Part shown: positions 19,222 through 30,139 of the stretch, in pieces
Position numbering within the stretch: position 1 is the first letter of the stretch
How the letters are laid out: each line of letters begins with the position of its first letter
Assembly: GCF_003351745.1 (NCBI RefSeq)
Contig: NZ_CP031222.1
Location: 1,160,207-1,224,206 of the forward strand
Length of the DNA: 64,000 bases
Reading direction: 5' to 3'
DNA from: Aquirhabdus parva
GTDB lineage: Bacteria > Pseudomonadota > Gammaproteobacteria > Pseudomonadales > Moraxellaceae
Program-made: the position numbers and the translations under genes
Notes under the pieces: model-generated
The model's input: only the letters and a program-made list of their open reading frames with translations
Told to the model about the DNA's origin: nothing
Databases searched by the model: none

Positions 19222-19671
19222 CTAGTCGTCTATTTTCATCGCCACAAACTGACCTTCAAAATGTCCGACCTCTTGGCCTTGGTACTTCAACACACAGAGG
19301 ATAGTAATGCGGGCTCGTCCACGACGCTGTAACGTCTGAGTGAATTTATCCCAATCCAAAGGATTGACGAGACTCGAGTGCGCGGTGAAGGTGCCATCAA
19401 TGGGTAGGTCATATTCCATCTTATTGCGCTGGATGACGAGGCGGCTTTTAATGCCTTCGCTAAGCAGGCGAGTATGCACAAATGCCCACGCTGCAAGGAT
19501 TGCGACGGCCGATGCACTGCCACCAAATACGGTATCCCGATGATTGATGTTTGGTGCTAAAGGGGCGCTAACCACCACGCCTTCATTAGCAATCTCAAGA
19601 ATGGAGATCTGCATAGCGTTGGTTAGAGGGATGTGCTGGTGAAGGTAGAGTTCGAGCTGTTTTGGTGTCAT
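19222..19671 (-). CDS. YiiD-C-like hotdog thioesterase
   Basis: This 149-residue hotdog-fold protein resembles the C-terminal thioesterase domain of YiiD. It begins LHQHIPLTNAMQISI and carries the central NINHRDTVFGGSASAVAILAAW helix typical of the family. The predicted activity is acyl-CoA or acyl-ACP thioester hydrolysis; the substrate is unknown. The fused acetyltransferase domain found in E. coli YiiD is absent. It stands alone between DUF2238 and the purB block. Confidence 0.83.
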   Translation of the reverse strand: MTPKQLELYLHQHIPLTNAMQISILEIANEGVVVSAPLAPNINHRDTVFGGSASAVAILAAWAFVHTRLLSEGIKSRLVIQRNKMEYDLPIDGTFTAHSSLVNPLDWDKFTQTLQRRGRARITILCVLKYQGQEVGHFEGQFVAMKIDD

Positions 19672-19853
19672 GATGTATATCTCAGGTTGTTGATATACAA
19701 GTATATTTATAGTTTTTGGGGTCTTGATGTTTTGCTATTGGCATCCTGCATCGTACTTGAGTCATCAATTCTCTTTTCCGTTTCATTTTATGTCGGTCTG
19801 ATCAGTTATATCGGTTCTCGTTGTAAAAGTCTATGGCATAAAAGGAGTATAAG

Positions 19854-19880
19854 CAGGATGGTGACTAAGCCACCATCCTG
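19854..19880 (-). terminator. Hairpin downstream of purB
   Basis: Perfect 10-bp stem CAGGATGGTG / CACCATCCTG with a 7-nt loop, 22 bases past the purB stop. On the minus strand the T-tract after it is poor (GCTTATAC), while on the plus strand TTTT follows. It is the likely purB transcript end, but the strength is uncertain. Confidence 0.5.
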
Positions 19881-19901
19881 TTTTAAAGTTTAATGGTTGG
19901 C

Positions 19902-21320
<1,419 letters not shown>

Positions 21321-21389
21321 TCAATAACAAAATTAAAATGAGTGCATCAACAAAAAATAAATCTACAGCCTGATTAATATTTTTAAATA

Positions 21390-22100
21390 TTAAAGTTTTT
21401 TCAATCGATATCGTGCGATGGCAAGGGCGCGCAAGTCTTCAATCATGGTTCGGCGTCCTAAAATGAGTTGATAACGCCGCCCCCCCATCTCTCGCCACAT
21501 ATGTGCCGCTTGAATACCCGCAAAAAGACAAGCGCGAATGCAATCGACATTGGCAGGGTCAGTCAGTGTTGTTTGCTGTCCTTTAATTTTTAAACGCGTG
21601 CTTAAAGTGCCTGCCGTAGCAAGATAAGTCGCAGCCATTCCTGCAAGTATTGAAGGATGGCGATAGCGTTGGTCAAAAAAAGCGACGCGCTGACTAAGCA
21701 GCTTTTGCTGTTGTGTCAAATGTGTCACGAGCGTTACTTTGCCATAAACCTTACGCTCGATTTGTAAGAGTGCAAAGGCATAGCGCATGGGTTCGGTAAA
21801 GCGCAGTACTTTTGTCTTTGGCGCAGGGCTTGAGGAGAAGGGAACGGTCAGGCAGTTTTCTAAGGTTTTCAGACCAAATGCCAACTCATCTATACCGCCC
21901 AGACGTTTTAAGGCATCAGTTTCTTCTGATAGAGAAATTTTTAATAATGAATCAAACGCCGCTTGATGACCGAGCAATGCAGCATTACCCTGTGATGCAA
22001 ATGCATAGGCTAAGCCTGCTGCTTGGAAAATAGCGGCAAGTGCGAGCAGTTTAACCTGACGCGGTGTCGGCGCATTGGGATCGGGATTAAACACATTCAT
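21390..22100 (-). CDS. hflD: HflD, high-frequency-lysogenisation protein homologue
   Basis: All-helical 236-residue protein of the HflD family. In E. coli HflD is a peripheral inner-membrane protein that influences phage lambda CII stability; its housekeeping role is unclear. Recognisable features are [21 protein letters not shown] near the N-terminus and [20 protein letters not shown] near the C-terminus. It sits between mnmA and purB, the order found in E. coli, and its ATG overlaps the mnmA stop by 4 bp. Confidence 0.92.
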   Translation of the reverse strand: MNVFNPDPNAPTPRQVKLLALAAIFQAAGLAYAFASQGNAALLGHQAAFDSLLKISLSEETDALKRLGGIDELAFGLKTLENCLTVPFSSSPAPKTKVLRFTEPMRYAFALLQIERKVYGKVTLVTHLTQQQKLLSQRVAFFDQRYRHPSILAGMAATYLATAGTLSTRLKIKGQQTTLTDPANVDCIRACLFAGIQAAHMWREMGGRRYQLILGRRTMIEDLRALAIARYRLKKL

Positions 22101-23317
22101 GAAATGTGTTCCACGCTTGCTTGCTGACGATGACCCGTTGTATTTGTGCTTGAGAGATCGGTTTTCCCAGCATCTGTTGAACGGATAACCCCGCCACCTA
22201 AGCAGACATCCCCCTGATAAAACACGACGCTTTGTCCCGGAGTGACTGCGCGTTGGGGTTCATCAAAAATTACTTTTACAGCGCCTTCAGCTGTTGGGTC
22301 AACATAGACCATGCAGTCCTGATCACTTTGGCGATAGCGGGCTTTAGCCGTACAGCGCAGCGGTTGATCGATACTGAGAGGAGCATCACCGCGTACCCAG
22401 TCAATCGGCTCCGACCACAGGGTTTGGCTCAACATCAGCGGGTGATTATGTCCTTGTCCAACGATCAATTGATTGGTGGTGAGATCCTTAGCCAGAACAA
22501 ACCACGCACCTTCAGCTTGATCTTTCAATCCGCCCACACCGATCCCACCGCGTTGCCCCAATGTGTAGTACATCAGACCATCATGTGTGCCAATGACTCG
22601 CCCTGTATCAGTGACAATTTCACCTTTTTGCGCAGGTAAATATTGCTGTAAGAAGTCTTTAAAGCGACGCTCACCAATAAAGCAAATGCCAGTAGAGTCT
22701 TTTTTTGCTGCTGTCGAAAGTCCAATAGACTCGGCTTTTGCTCTTACTTGCGGCTTAACCAACTCTCCAACAGGGAATAGCGTCTTCGCAATTTCACGAC
22801 CATGTACTGCGTGCAGGAAGTAGCTTTGATCTTTGTTATGGTCATCGCCGCGGAGTAGGTCGGCGACCAGTTCTCCCGATTGATTCTGTGTGACTGGACC
22901 GCGTCTTGTATAGTGTCCTGTCGCGATATAGTCAGCGCCCAGCGTTAAGGCATAATCTAAAAATGCACGGAATTTGATTTCTTTGTTGCACAGGATATCG
23001 GGGTTTGGCGTGCGGCCTGCTTGGTATTCTTTGAGGAAGTGCTCAAAGACACGGTCCCAATATTCCATTGCGAAATTGGCGGTATGCAGCTTAATGCCCA
23101 AGGTATCACAGACGCTTTGCGCATCTGCCAAGTCTCGCATTGCAGTACAATACTCAGTGCCATCATCATCTTCCCAGTTCTTCATGAAGAGACCTTCAAC
23201 ATGATAACCCTGTTCCATGAGAAGCGCTGCGGACACGGATGAGTCAACACCACCAGACATCCCGACCATGACAAACTTATGTCCGTGTTTTAAGTGATTT
23301 TCGGAAACGAGATTCAT
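22097..23317 (-). CDS. mnmA: tRNA-specific 2-thiouridylase MnmA
   Basis: ATP-dependent enzyme that thiolates U34 of tRNA Lys/Glu/Gln, receiving sulfur through the Tus relay. The PP-loop is [16 protein letters not shown] (about 17-32). The two catalytic cysteines are in [11 protein letters not shown] and [13 protein letters not shown]. At 406 residues it is longer than most homologues (about 370) because of a short N-terminal lead and a low-complexity Thr/Ser-rich C-terminal tail after VIRS. It overlaps nudJ and hflD by 4 bp each, a tightly coupled operon. The window also carries tRNA-Gln(UUG), one of its substrates. Confidence 0.96.
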   Translation of the reverse strand: MNLVSENHLKHGHKFVMVGMSGGVDSSVSAALLMEQGYHVEGLFMKNWEDDDGTEYCTAMRDLADAQSVCDTLGIKLHTANFAMEYWDRVFEHFLKEYQAGRTPNPDILCNKEIKFRAFLDYALTLGADYIATGHYTRRGPVTQNQSGELVADLLRGDDHNKDQSYFLHAVHGREIAKTLFPVGELVKPQVRAKAESIGLSTAAKKDSTGICFIGERRFKDFLQQYLPAQKGEIVTDTGRVIGTHDGLMYYTLGQRGGIGVGGLKDQAEGAWFVLAKDLTTNQLIVGQGHNHPLMLSQTLWSEPIDWVRGDAPLSIDQPLRCTAKARYRQSDQDCMVYVDPTAEGAVKVIFDEPQRAVTPGQSVVFYQGDVCLGGGVIRSTDAGKTDLSSTNTTGHRQQASVEHIS

Positions 23318-23850
23318 CGTGATGTGCCTTTGACGCTATGATCTGTGGAGGGTACTTCTGGTGTTTGAGTGCCCTGTGGCTGCTCAAAAATCATTGCCAG
23401 AGGAAATTGTTGTCCTGATAGTGCGTCCTCAATACAACGAATAACAAGGGGAGAGCGTGCCCGCCCAGTTGCTTTTAATTCGTCGAGAGTCAGCCATACA
23501 GCACGGACGATACCTGTATCCAGTTGGTAAGTTGGATCATATGAAACGACATCTGCGATAAAACACATCCGGTAATAGGTGCAGTCGGCATCATTCGGCG
23601 GTGTATAGGTATAAATACCCAGCACACTATTGATCGAAACGCTATAACCGGTTTCTTCCAAGGTTTCGCGTATCGCAGCTTCCACTAACGTTTCATTAGC
23701 CTCAACATGACCAGCGGGCTGGTTAATGACCAGATGCGGCAGGCTCATGCTTTCTTCTTCGACCAATAAAAAACGGATATCACCCCCTTGTTCAGCATTT
23801 TTTTGCCGAATAATGGTGGCGACAGTCACGTGTGGAGTCCAAGACATCAT
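23314..23850 (-). CDS. nudJ: Phosphatase NudJ (Nudix)
   Basis: Nudix hydrolase of about 178 residues with an intact box GHVEANE-x7-RETLEETGY. NudJ-type enzymes hydrolyse thiamine pyrophosphate and other nucleoside di/triphosphates; the assignment rests mainly on the nudJ-mnmA-hflD-purB order shared with E. coli, plus the VATIIRQK...INQPAGHVE pattern. The open frame starts at a TTG (23859), but GGA lies 4-7 bases before two consecutive ATGs (23850, 23847). The C-terminus is extended and Pro/Thr-rich. Confidence 0.85.
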   Translation of the reverse strand: MMSWTPHVTVATIIRQKNAEQGGDIRFLLVEEESMSLPHLVINQPAGHVEANETLVEAAIRETLEETGYSVSINSVLGIYTYTPPNDADCTYYRMCFIADVVSYDPTYQLDTGIVRAVWLTLDELKATGRARSPLVIRCIEDALSGQQFPLAMIFEQPQGTQTPEVPSTDHSVKGTSR

Positions 23851-24080
23851 TGATTCCAAAAGTAATATAAAGGCATTTCATCAAAAGTGAAGTTTTTTAA
23901 ATGCCATAAAAATGAGCGCATCCATTAGATTTTGACGAGATAAAAACCTGATAGTCAGAAATCTAAAAATGTTCGCTTTTAACAGGTGATATGATAAGGG
24001 ATTACAACTCAATTCACCATGATGTTATGAACAGTGGGGGTTGTAGAAGCGTATTTAAAGATTAAAAACAGGAGCTGTGC

Positions 24081-24602
24081 ATGACTTCCTCGCATGATAA
24101 TGCGCTAGCCACGAATGTCTCGACGACATTGACACACCTGGATGCTCAAGGTGCTGCACATATGGTGGATGTTTCCGATAAAGCAACGACTCAGCGGACA
24201 GCGGTTGCAACAGGGTTCATTCAACTACAGCCAGCGACCATGGCTTTACTGCGTGATCATGCCATGCCCAAAGGCGATGTGTTGGCGACAGCACGTATAG
24301 CCGCCATTATGGCCGCCAAACAAACGTCTAACCTTATCCCCTTATGTCATCCTTTACCTCTGACCAAGGTTGCGGTGGATTTACAATTGGTGGATACCCC
24401 AGTCTCTGGTGTGCAGATTCAAGCGACGTGTCGTACTACGGGGCAAACGGGAGTCGAAATGGAGGCTTTAACCGCGGTTAGCGTTGCGGGGCTGACGTTA
24501 TACGATATGTGTAAAGCCGTGGACCATGACATGGTGATTGGTGCTATTCAATTGATTAAAAAATCGGGAGGCAAACGGGATGTCAACAAAAGCAGTGACT
24601 GA
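24081..24602 (+). CDS. moaC: Cyclic pyranopterin monophosphate synthase MoaC
   Basis: Converts the MoaA product into cyclic pyranopterin monophosphate in molybdenum cofactor synthesis. Family motifs are [17 protein letters not shown], the active-site [39 protein letters not shown] and the terminal KSGGKR. At 173 residues it has a slightly longer N-terminus than E. coli MoaC. AGGAG precedes the ATG. The last 23 bases overlap moaD. moaA is not in the window. Confidence 0.97.
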   Translation: MTSSHDNALATNVSTTLTHLDAQGAAHMVDVSDKATTQRTAVATGFIQLQPATMALLRDHAMPKGDVLATARIAAIMAAKQTSNLIPLCHPLPLTKVAVDLQLVDTPVSGVQIQATCRTTGQTGVEMEALTAVSVAGLTLYDMCKAVDHDMVIGAIQLIKKSGGKRDVNKSSD

Positions 24603-24873
24603 CACAGTCGTGCCAGCCTCTAATTCAAACAGCATCAAGGTACTTTTCTTTGCGCGTCTTCGTGAAAAGATGGGTTTTAGTGAGGTGAATTTTGCATTGT
24701 CACAGGCCGTGACTGTAGCAGACTTGCAGGTTCTACTCGGGGAGCAATATCCCCATTTTTTTGATCTCCCACAGCCGATTTTGGTAGCGGTCAATCAAGA
24801 GTTTGCAGGGCCTGAGCAACTGATTGCAATCGGTGATGAAGTGGCATTTTTCCCGCCAGTGACTGGGGGGTAA
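24580..24873 (+). CDS. moaD: Molybdopterin synthase sulfur-carrier subunit MoaD
   Basis: Ubiquitin-like small subunit of molybdopterin synthase that ends in the required Gly-Gly (PPVTGG), where the thiocarboxylate forms. At 97 residues it is about 15 longer than E. coli MoaD; the extra N-terminal part is a non-conserved lead caused by the moaC overlap. Core segments [14 protein letters not shown] and [12 protein letters not shown] are typical. Its stop overlaps the moaE start (TAATG). Confidence 0.94.
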   Translation: MSTKAVTDTVVPASNSNSIKVLFFARLREKMGFSEVNFALSQAVTVADLQVLLGEQYPHFFDLPQPILVAVNQEFAGPEQLIAIGDEVAFFPPVTGG

Positions 24874-25352
24874 TGATGTCTGTTTTCAATGTACCCGTTG
24901 ATATTGAGGTCTTTGAAGAACCATTCTCTCAGAGTGATTTAAATGCAAGATATGCCAAACTAAACCTTGTTCATGGTTCTGTGGGCGCTGTCGTGACATT
25001 TCTCGGCCAAGTGCGTGCATCGGGTGATAAAACCGATGTGACAGGTCTGGTCTTGGAGCACTATCCTGGCATGACCGAACGGGTTTTGCGTCAACATGTC
25101 GAAACAGCCTCTAGCCGTTGGCCGCTGTTGGGCGTGGTCTTGGTACATCGGGTGGGGGCGATGGCGCTGGGTGAGAATATTGTTGGTGTTATCGTTGCAA
25201 GTGCCCATCGCCAAGCGGCATTTGATGCAGTGCAATACCTGATGGATTTTTTAAAGCATGATGCGCCATTCTGGAAACAAGAGGTGACCGAGAAGGGCAC
25301 AGATTGGGTTGAGCAGAAGCAGACAGATGTGGATAAAATTGGTAAATGGTAA
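24873..25352 (+). CDS. moaE: Molybdopterin synthase catalytic subunit MoaE
   Basis: Large subunit of molybdopterin synthase that transfers sulfur from MoaD to cyclic pyranopterin monophosphate. Core motifs are GAVVTFLGQVRA, LEHYPGMTE, VLVHRVGAMALGENIVGVIVASAHR and the catalytic-lysine region APFWKQEVTEKGTDWVE. At 159 residues the length is normal. Two adjacent ATGs (24873, 24876) are possible starts. It completes a tightly overlapping moaCDE unit, 14 bp from the convergent SUKH gene. Confidence 0.96.
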   Translation: MMSVFNVPVDIEVFEEPFSQSDLNARYAKLNLVHGSVGAVVTFLGQVRASGDKTDVTGLVLEHYPGMTERVLRQHVETASSRWPLLGVVLVHRVGAMALGENIVGVIVASAHRQAAFDAVQYLMDFLKHDAPFWKQEVTEKGTDWVEQKQTDVDKIGKW

Positions 25353-25366
25353 GCTTTAATCTATAA

Positions 25367-25759
25367 CTAAGAATTAGAAAACTCTAAACCATCCAATAGC
25401 CAAGAATTTAATGATTGGCTGATTTTCTTCATATCTCTTGGATCAAGACTCCCTTGATCTACAAGATATACGCCCATACCGTGAAATGGAATTAAAATAG
25501 ATCTACCTCCACTATCATCACCTATTGCTAAATAGTTAGGGGCATATGTTCTTACTTCCAAAGTCTCGTTTCGTTCGAAAATGTTTTGTGATGAGTAAAT
25601 AATTAGTCCACTCTTCAAGGTCAAGCCATCTGTAAACCTAAGAAGCTCAATGTAATCTTCAGGAAGAGCTTCATTAAATTGTGCTTTGAGATCATTGAGT
25701 TGCTGATCTTCAATACTTTTATTTAATATCGAAATGTTATTTAGATACAGAGGTTGCAC
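25367..25759 (-). CDS. SMI1/KNR4 (SUKH) family protein
   Basis: This 130-residue protein matches the SUKH fold. The first helix precedes the motif ALPEDYIELLRFTDGLTL (about 33-50), followed by NYLAIGDDSGGRSILI and a late GLDPRD-like turn (GSLDPRDMKKISQSLNSWL). In bacteria many members are immunity proteins for polymorphic toxins, but others are housekeeping. No toxin gene is adjacent. Translation probably begins at GTG (25759) with AGGTG upstream, as no ATG fits. Its AT-rich codons differ from the neighbouring moa genes, consistent with separate ancestry. Confidence 0.75.
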   Translation of the reverse strand: MQPLYLNNISILNKSIEDQQLNDLKAQFNEALPEDYIELLRFTDGLTLKSGLIIYSSQNIFERNETLEVRTYAPNYLAIGDDSGGRSILIPFHGMGVYLVDQGSLDPRDMKKISQSLNSWLLDGLEFSNS

Positions 25760-25812
25760 TTCAATACACCTAATGAATTATAGTTAATAGGTTATTTCGG
25801 CTGATTTTCATA

Positions 25813-26640
25813 TCAAACTTCTATAGGTAGCTTCGAATCAGCCCCCCATTCTGCCCAAGACCCATCATAAATATTAATATGCTGATATCCAGCTAAGTGC
25901 GCAGCTAATGCCGGAATACAGGCGGTTACACCTGATCCGCAGGAAAAAATCAATTGATCTTCGAGGCCGACTAAATTGGAGAAGATTTCTTTGAGTTCAT
26001 CTTTTTGTTTCATGTAACCGTTACTAAGTACTTTGCCAAAAGGCAGATTCAATGACTTAGGAATATGCCCAACCCGCAGACCTGCACGTGGTTCAGCAAC
26101 TTTGCCGAGATAGCGTTCTTCGGATCGTGCATCAATAATCGTATGCTCAGGGTTATTTAAGATTGCCAAGATGTCCTCTACATTCAGAAAACCATCAATC
26201 GCTTTTGCAGAGAAGCTGCCAAGTTTTTCTGGATTTGCATAAGACTTAGACGTCTCAAAACCAGCTTTTAACCAAGCGGGTAATCCACCATCAAGCACCG
26301 CAACATCGTTATGTCCGGCACTCTTAAGCATCATCCATAATCGTGGGCTGGAAAAAATCCCATATTGATCATAAACAATAATCTGATCATTGGAGTTGAT
26401 TCCAAGTTTTTGCATTTGATCAATGAACGCATCAAGAGAAGGCATCATATGTGGAAAAGGGGAGTTCTGATCAATCAGATCATGATCTAAGTCCACAAAA
26501 AGTGTATTCGGGATTCGCAGGTTATCAGGGTTTTCAGTTGGGATTGGAAAGGGTGGTTTAAGTCCGGCCTCTAGAATTTTAATTTGTGGCTGATGCCGAT
26601 GATTGTTTAACCACTCTACTGAAACGAGATCCGAGATCAT
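25813..26640 (-). CDS. sseA: 3-mercaptopyruvate sulfurtransferase
   Basis: Two-domain rhodanese of 275 residues. The N-terminal domain is inactive and the C-terminal one carries the active-site loop SCGSGVTAC (about 233-241). A CGSGVT loop is characteristic of mercaptopyruvate rather than thiosulfate sulfurtransferases. Other rhodanese landmarks are VSVEWLNNH, IIVYDQYGIFSSPRLWMML and IIDARSEERYLGK. It is predicted to be cytosolic. It is likely a single-gene unit upstream of the terminator shared with dacC. Confidence 0.9.
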   Translation of the reverse strand: MISDLVSVEWLNNHRHQPQIKILEAGLKPPFPIPTENPDNLRIPNTLFVDLDHDLIDQNSPFPHMMPSLDAFIDQMQKLGINSNDQIIVYDQYGIFSSPRLWMMLKSAGHNDVAVLDGGLPAWLKAGFETSKSYANPEKLGSFSAKAIDGFLNVEDILAILNNPEHTIIDARSEERYLGKVAEPRAGLRVGHIPKSLNLPFGKVLSNGYMKQKDELKEIFSNLVGLEDQLIFSCGSGVTACIPALAAHLAGYQHINIYDGSWAEWGADSKLPIEV

Positions 26641-26744
26641 TATGCAGGTCCAAGAAAATAAGTGAAATAGATTTTTAATGGTTGTATCACAAAGCGATCC
26701 GTAAAGTCATTATGTGACTTCAGGCATTTTAAGAACCAAAAACA

Positions 26745-26771
26745 AAAAGCCCGAAATCAATTCGGGCTTTT
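26745..26771. terminator. Intrinsic terminator downstream of the carboxypeptidase gene
   Basis: Stem AAAAGCCCGAA / TTCGGGCTTTT with a 5-nt loop. On the minus strand it is followed by a T-rich tail (TTTTTGTTTTT), making it a strong terminator for the D-Ala-D-Ala carboxypeptidase gene. Confidence 0.88.
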
Positions 26772-26786
26772 GAAATTTACAGCAAA

Positions 26787-27947
26787 TTATTTGAACAATT
26801 TGCTAAAGAACATTTTGATATGGTCGATCATACGGGAGAAGAAACCTGCTTGTTCAACAGGTTCCAGTGCCACGAGAGGGCGTTCAACCAGTGTTTTGCC
26901 ATCCAGAGTTGCAATGACTTTACCGACGACTTGACCCTTTTGAATAGGTGCAGTGAGGTTAGGAGAAACAGATAGTGTAGTTTGCACTTGTGCAGATTGC
27001 CCACGTGGCAAAGTCACTTGCAAAGGATCGGTTAAGCCGACATTCACCGTATCTACTTTGCCTAACCAAATCGGTGTCGTTGCCAATGATTGATTGCCAG
27101 GGCGAAGAGCGGTTGTTTCGAAGTTGCTATAGCCCCAGTTCAAGAGAGCGCGTGTTTGACCCGCACGCTCATTCATGCTCTTGGTACCAAAGATTGCTGA
27201 GATCAAGCGCATTGAGCCGCGTTTGCTGGATGTGACTTGACAGTAGCCAGCAGCATCGGTATGCCCCGTTTTTAAACCATCAACACTTGGGTCGGTAAAA
27301 AGCAATGCATTACGGTTACCTTGCTTGATGTTGTTGTAGGTAAACCATTTCTCTGAATAAATCGGATAGTATTTTGCGCTGTCTTTGATAATGGCTCGTG
27401 CCAGAATTGCAGAGTCGAGTGCTGAGGAATAGTGGCCATCCATAGGTAAGCCAGTTGCATTCATGTAATGTGTATTTTTCATACCTAGACGTTTTGCTTC
27501 GCTATTCATAACTTCAGCAAAGGCACCTTCATTGCCAGAGATATGCTCAGCAACGGCTTTTGATGCGTCATTGCCTGACTGAATCACGATGCCACGGAGC
27601 ATGTCGAGTACTGAAGCTGAACCATTTAAGGGTACATACATGCATGATTCAGCACTGCTGCCTCGGCACCATGCTGATTCGTTCATACGAACCATATCGG
27701 TCTCTTTAAGGCGACCAGACAACAGGCTTTGTTCAACGATATAGCTAGTCATCATCTTGGTCAGTGATGCCGGTGGGAGTTGCAAGTCTGGATTGGATGA
27801 TGCCAAAACTTGTCCCGAGTCATAATCGACCAATACGTATGCTTTATTATCCAGTACGGGGGGGGAAGGGACGACAGTAACGGCAGAAGCGGTTAGCGAC
27901 CAGCCAGTGAGAACGGTAGCAGCGAGCAGTACGGGAAAACGTGACAT
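26787..27947 (-). CDS. dacC: D-alanyl-D-alanine carboxypeptidase (PBP5/6 type)
   Basis: Periplasmic penicillin-binding protein that trims the terminal D-Ala from peptidoglycan pentapeptides. The signal peptide is MSRFPVLLAATVLTGWSLTASA. The three penicillin-binding motifs are present: SLTK (active-site serine), SGN (in IQSGNDASK) and KTG (in DGLKTGHTD). A C-terminal beta domain and an amphipathic anchor helix (FFSRMIDHIKMFFSKLFK) complete the PBP5 layout. The frame stays open to 28142, but the ATG at 27947 gives the signal peptide and 386 residues, and avoids reading through the panD terminator. The choice between dacA and dacC is uncertain. Confidence 0.93.
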   Translation of the reverse strand: MSRFPVLLAATVLTGWSLTASAVTVVPSPPVLDNKAYVLVDYDSGQVLASSNPDLQLPPASLTKMMTSYIVEQSLLSGRLKETDMVRMNESAWCRGSSAESCMYVPLNGSASVLDMLRGIVIQSGNDASKAVAEHISGNEGAFAEVMNSEAKRLGMKNTHYMNATGLPMDGHYSSALDSAILARAIIKDSAKYYPIYSEKWFTYNNIKQGNRNALLFTDPSVDGLKTGHTDAAGYCQVTSSKRGSMRLISAIFGTKSMNERAGQTRALLNWGYSNFETTALRPGNQSLATTPIWLGKVDTVNVGLTDPLQVTLPRGQSAQVQTTLSVSPNLTAPIQKGQVVGKVIATLDGKTLVERPLVALEPVEQAGFFSRMIDHIKMFFSKLFK

Positions 27948-28100
27948 TAGAGAGGTCGACTCCAAGCATGGTGGGACTGAAAAAACTAGCCGGATTCTAA
28001 CAGACTCTAAGCAGGACGCACCATAAAACTGACCTACAACTCCGCTTATTCGAAATCGTTTTTTAGGTGATTTGATAAAATTTGTTGGAAATAGAAACGA

Positions 28101-28129
28101 TAAAACCCATCTGTCAAAGATGGGTTTTA
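28101..28129 (-). terminator. Intrinsic terminator after panD
   Basis: An 11-bp stem TAAAACCCATC / GATGGGTTTTA with a 7-nt loop, 67 bases past the panD stop on the minus strand, followed by TTTTAT within and after the stem. It separates panD from the downstream dacC gene. Confidence 0.7.
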
Positions 28130-28195
28130 ATGGATTCAACAAGTTACAGGTAACAGTGCTTTATTGTTTAATTTAGTAAATTTGGGCGACTAAAA

Positions 28196-28576
28196 TTAAG
28201 CAACTTGCACAGGGATGATGTTAGCCGTGTGGCTGACACTGTTATCTTCATTGCAATACACGAGTTGTGGCTTAAAGTTTACCAACTCTTTTGCTTCAAA
28301 ATTACCGAAAGTAGCAATGATGATGATGTCGCCAACTGCGGCGTGGTGTGCAGCACCGCCATTTACAGAAATCATGCCTGTGCCTTCTTCGCCGCGGATT
28401 GCGTACGTTGAAAAACGAGCACCTGTCGTGACATTCCAGACATGAATTTGTTCATATTCAAGAATACCTGCGAGGTCTAGCAGATCACCGTCAATCGCAC
28501 ATGAACCTTCGTAGTGAAGCTCTGCTTGTGTAACGCGTGCGCGGTGAATTTTACATTTTAACATCGATGTTTGCAT
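28196..28576 (-). CDS. panD: Aspartate 1-decarboxylase
   Basis: Pyruvoyl enzyme that makes beta-alanine for pantothenate/CoA synthesis. The proenzyme cleaves itself between Gly and Ser in YEGSCAID (G24-S25), the serine becoming the pyruvoyl group. Other family segments are [21 protein letters not shown]-like and [20 protein letters not shown]. The ATG at 28576 gives 126 residues, as in E. coli, and has CGGAG nine bases upstream; the frame extends to 28624 without support. Confidence 0.95.
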   Translation of the reverse strand: MQTSMLKCKIHRARVTQAELHYEGSCAIDGDLLDLAGILEYEQIHVWNVTTGARFSTYAIRGEEGTGMISVNGGAAHHAAVGDIIIIATFGNFEAKELVNFKPQLVYCNEDNSVSHTANIIPVQVA

Positions 28577-28746
28577 GGCGATGGTCTCCGTGGAGTAGGG
28601 CCAAACAGCACAAAAAGCGATCAATCATTGGTGTAATGACTGGCGGTTCGCATTGTGCCGCGTGTGACTGACTTGCACAATACTTATCAGTTAAATATTG
28701 CGACAAAACATTATTTTTAAAGCGACAGCTTTGGCTCTAAAGCGTA

Positions 28747-29340
28747 TTATGTCGGCTTAAAACCATTCAACTGACTCATTGCACGTGCGATATCACCTTT
28801 GACGATCATCGGCGTAAGGCGTAGTGCTTCGTCTAAAGCCTGTTCAAGAATATCCTGTTCAGCTTTAGGTGCACGTCCAAGTACATGCCCATGCACTTTA
28901 TCTTTGTGCCCTGGATGTCCAATACCGATTCTCAAACGATGAAAATCATTGCCGATATGTGGGGTAATATCTCGTAACCCGTTGTGCCCACCGTGCCCAC
29001 CACCTGTTTTCAGGCGAATGCTGCCAGCGGGTAAATCTAAATCATCATGAGCAATCAAAATATTTGCCGGCGCAATTTGAAAAAACTTCGCCATAGGAAC
29101 GACAGACTTGCCAGATAGATTCATAAACGTGCTCGGTAACAGTAAGCGCACATCCTGACCATCAATCAATCCACGACCCGTAAGTCCTGAAAAACGACTT
29201 TCGCTCTTCAATACAATGTTAAAACGCCGGGCAATGGCTTCTACATACCAAAACCCAGCGTTATGGCGAGTCTGGGCATATTCCGTTCCCGGATTGCCCA
29301 GCCCTACAATGAGGGAAATACCCGCTGCTTGCTCAGACAT
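28747..29340 (-). CDS. pth: Peptidyl-tRNA hydrolase
   Basis: Essential enzyme that recycles peptidyl-tRNAs by cleaving the ester bond. Conserved features are LIVGLGNPGTEYAQTRHNAGFW with the catalytic His (about 26), LLLPSTFMNLSGKSV, AHDDLDLPAGSIRLK with the catalytic Asp, and GGHGGHNGLRDI. At 197 residues the length is standard. It starts 11 bp after the rplY stop, the usual rplY-pth operon. Confidence 0.96.
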   Translation of the reverse strand: MSEQAAGISLIVGLGNPGTEYAQTRHNAGFWYVEAIARRFNIVLKSESRFSGLTGRGLIDGQDVRLLLPSTFMNLSGKSVVPMAKFFQIAPANILIAHDDLDLPAGSIRLKTGGGHGGHNGLRDITPHIGNDFHRLRIGIGHPGHKDKVHGHVLGRAPKAEQDILEQALDEALRLTPMIVKGDIARAMSQLNGFKPT

Positions 29341-29351
29341 AAGCTGACTAA

Positions 29352-29978
29352 TTACTCAGCAGCTGCGTCTTCTGCATCATCAGCTTTCTGGCCTTTTGGC
29401 AAGTGAATGCTGGCGATAGGCAAGTCATGGCTGTCTGCACCGTGGCTCAGTTGAGTCAGGGTTACACCTTTAGGCAATTTGATATCAGATAAGTGCAGAA
29501 CTTGATCCAATACAGTAGCGCTCAGGTCAACTTCGATGAACTCAGGCAAGTTTGATGGCAAGGTACGTACTTCAACATCACTCACGAGAACTGACAATTG
29601 ACCACCTTGTTGTTTTACACCCACTGCAGTTTCTTGATTTACGAAATGCAATGGAACGCGCATCACGATATCGTGAGTTGCATCAACACGGAAAAAGTCA
29701 GCATGCAAAGGTGAGTTTTTTGCTGGATGACGTTGCAGCGCTTTCAACACAACTTGTTGTGCTTTGCCATCAACATTCAGAGTCAGAATGTGTGAATAAA
29801 ACGCTTCACTTTCGAGCGCTTTAACCAATTCATTCAAACGAATGCTGATTGATTGTGCAGCAGCAGCGCCGCCGTAAATCACGCCTGGAACGAGGTTTTG
29901 GTGACGCAGGCGGCGGCTCGCACCCTTCCCTTGCAAGTCACGTGCTTGAACGTTCAAGCTAAAATCTGTAGTACTCAT
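29352..29978 (-). CDS. rplY: 50S ribosomal protein L25 (Ctc form)
   Basis: 5S-rRNA-binding ribosomal protein of the long TL5/Ctc type (208 residues): an N-terminal L25 domain (LQGKGASRRLRHQNLVPGVIYGG, about 15-37) plus a C-terminal beta domain containing VPLHFVNQETAVGVKQQGG. The C-terminal acidic tail (DDAEDAAAE) is typical. AGGAA precedes the ATG. It is first in the rplY-pth pair and separated from prs by a terminator. Confidence 0.95.
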   Translation of the reverse strand: MSTTDFSLNVQARDLQGKGASRRLRHQNLVPGVIYGGAAAAQSISIRLNELVKALESEAFYSHILTLNVDGKAQQVVLKALQRHPAKNSPLHADFFRVDATHDIVMRVPLHFVNQETAVGVKQQGGQLSVLVSDVEVRTLPSNLPEFIEVDLSATVLDQVLHLSDIKLPKGVTLTQLSHGADSHDLPIASIHLPKGQKADDAEDAAAE

Positions 29979-30030
29979 GGTATTTCCTATTAAACAACAG
30001 TTTAAAGTCTCAAAAAATGAGGCTTCAGTG

Positions 30031-30061
30031 TGAAAAATGCCGAACTTGCGACCAGTTCGGC
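30031..30061 (-). terminator. Intrinsic terminator after prs
   Basis: Perfect 8-bp stem GCCGAACT / AGTTCGGC with a 7-nt loop, followed on the minus strand by ATTTTTC. It separates prs from rplY. A second hairpin (GAATAACTT/AAGTTATTC, 30095-30121) lies just after the prs stop. Confidence 0.8.
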
Positions 30062-30139
30062 GGTGTTAAACGAGAAAACTCGCTTAATTTCAATGAATAA
30101 CTTCTTCAAGTAAAGTTATTCGAAACTTTTTAAACAATT

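Noticed and set aside
19633-19893. An 86-codon plus-strand frame between the YiiD-like and purB genes
   Set aside because: It starts inside the YiiD-like gene on the other strand and ends in the purB hairpin; there is no conserved feature.
22232-22639. A 135-codon plus-strand frame opposite mnmA
   Set aside because: It lies wholly inside mnmA, whose motifs are unambiguous, and its translation has no family features.
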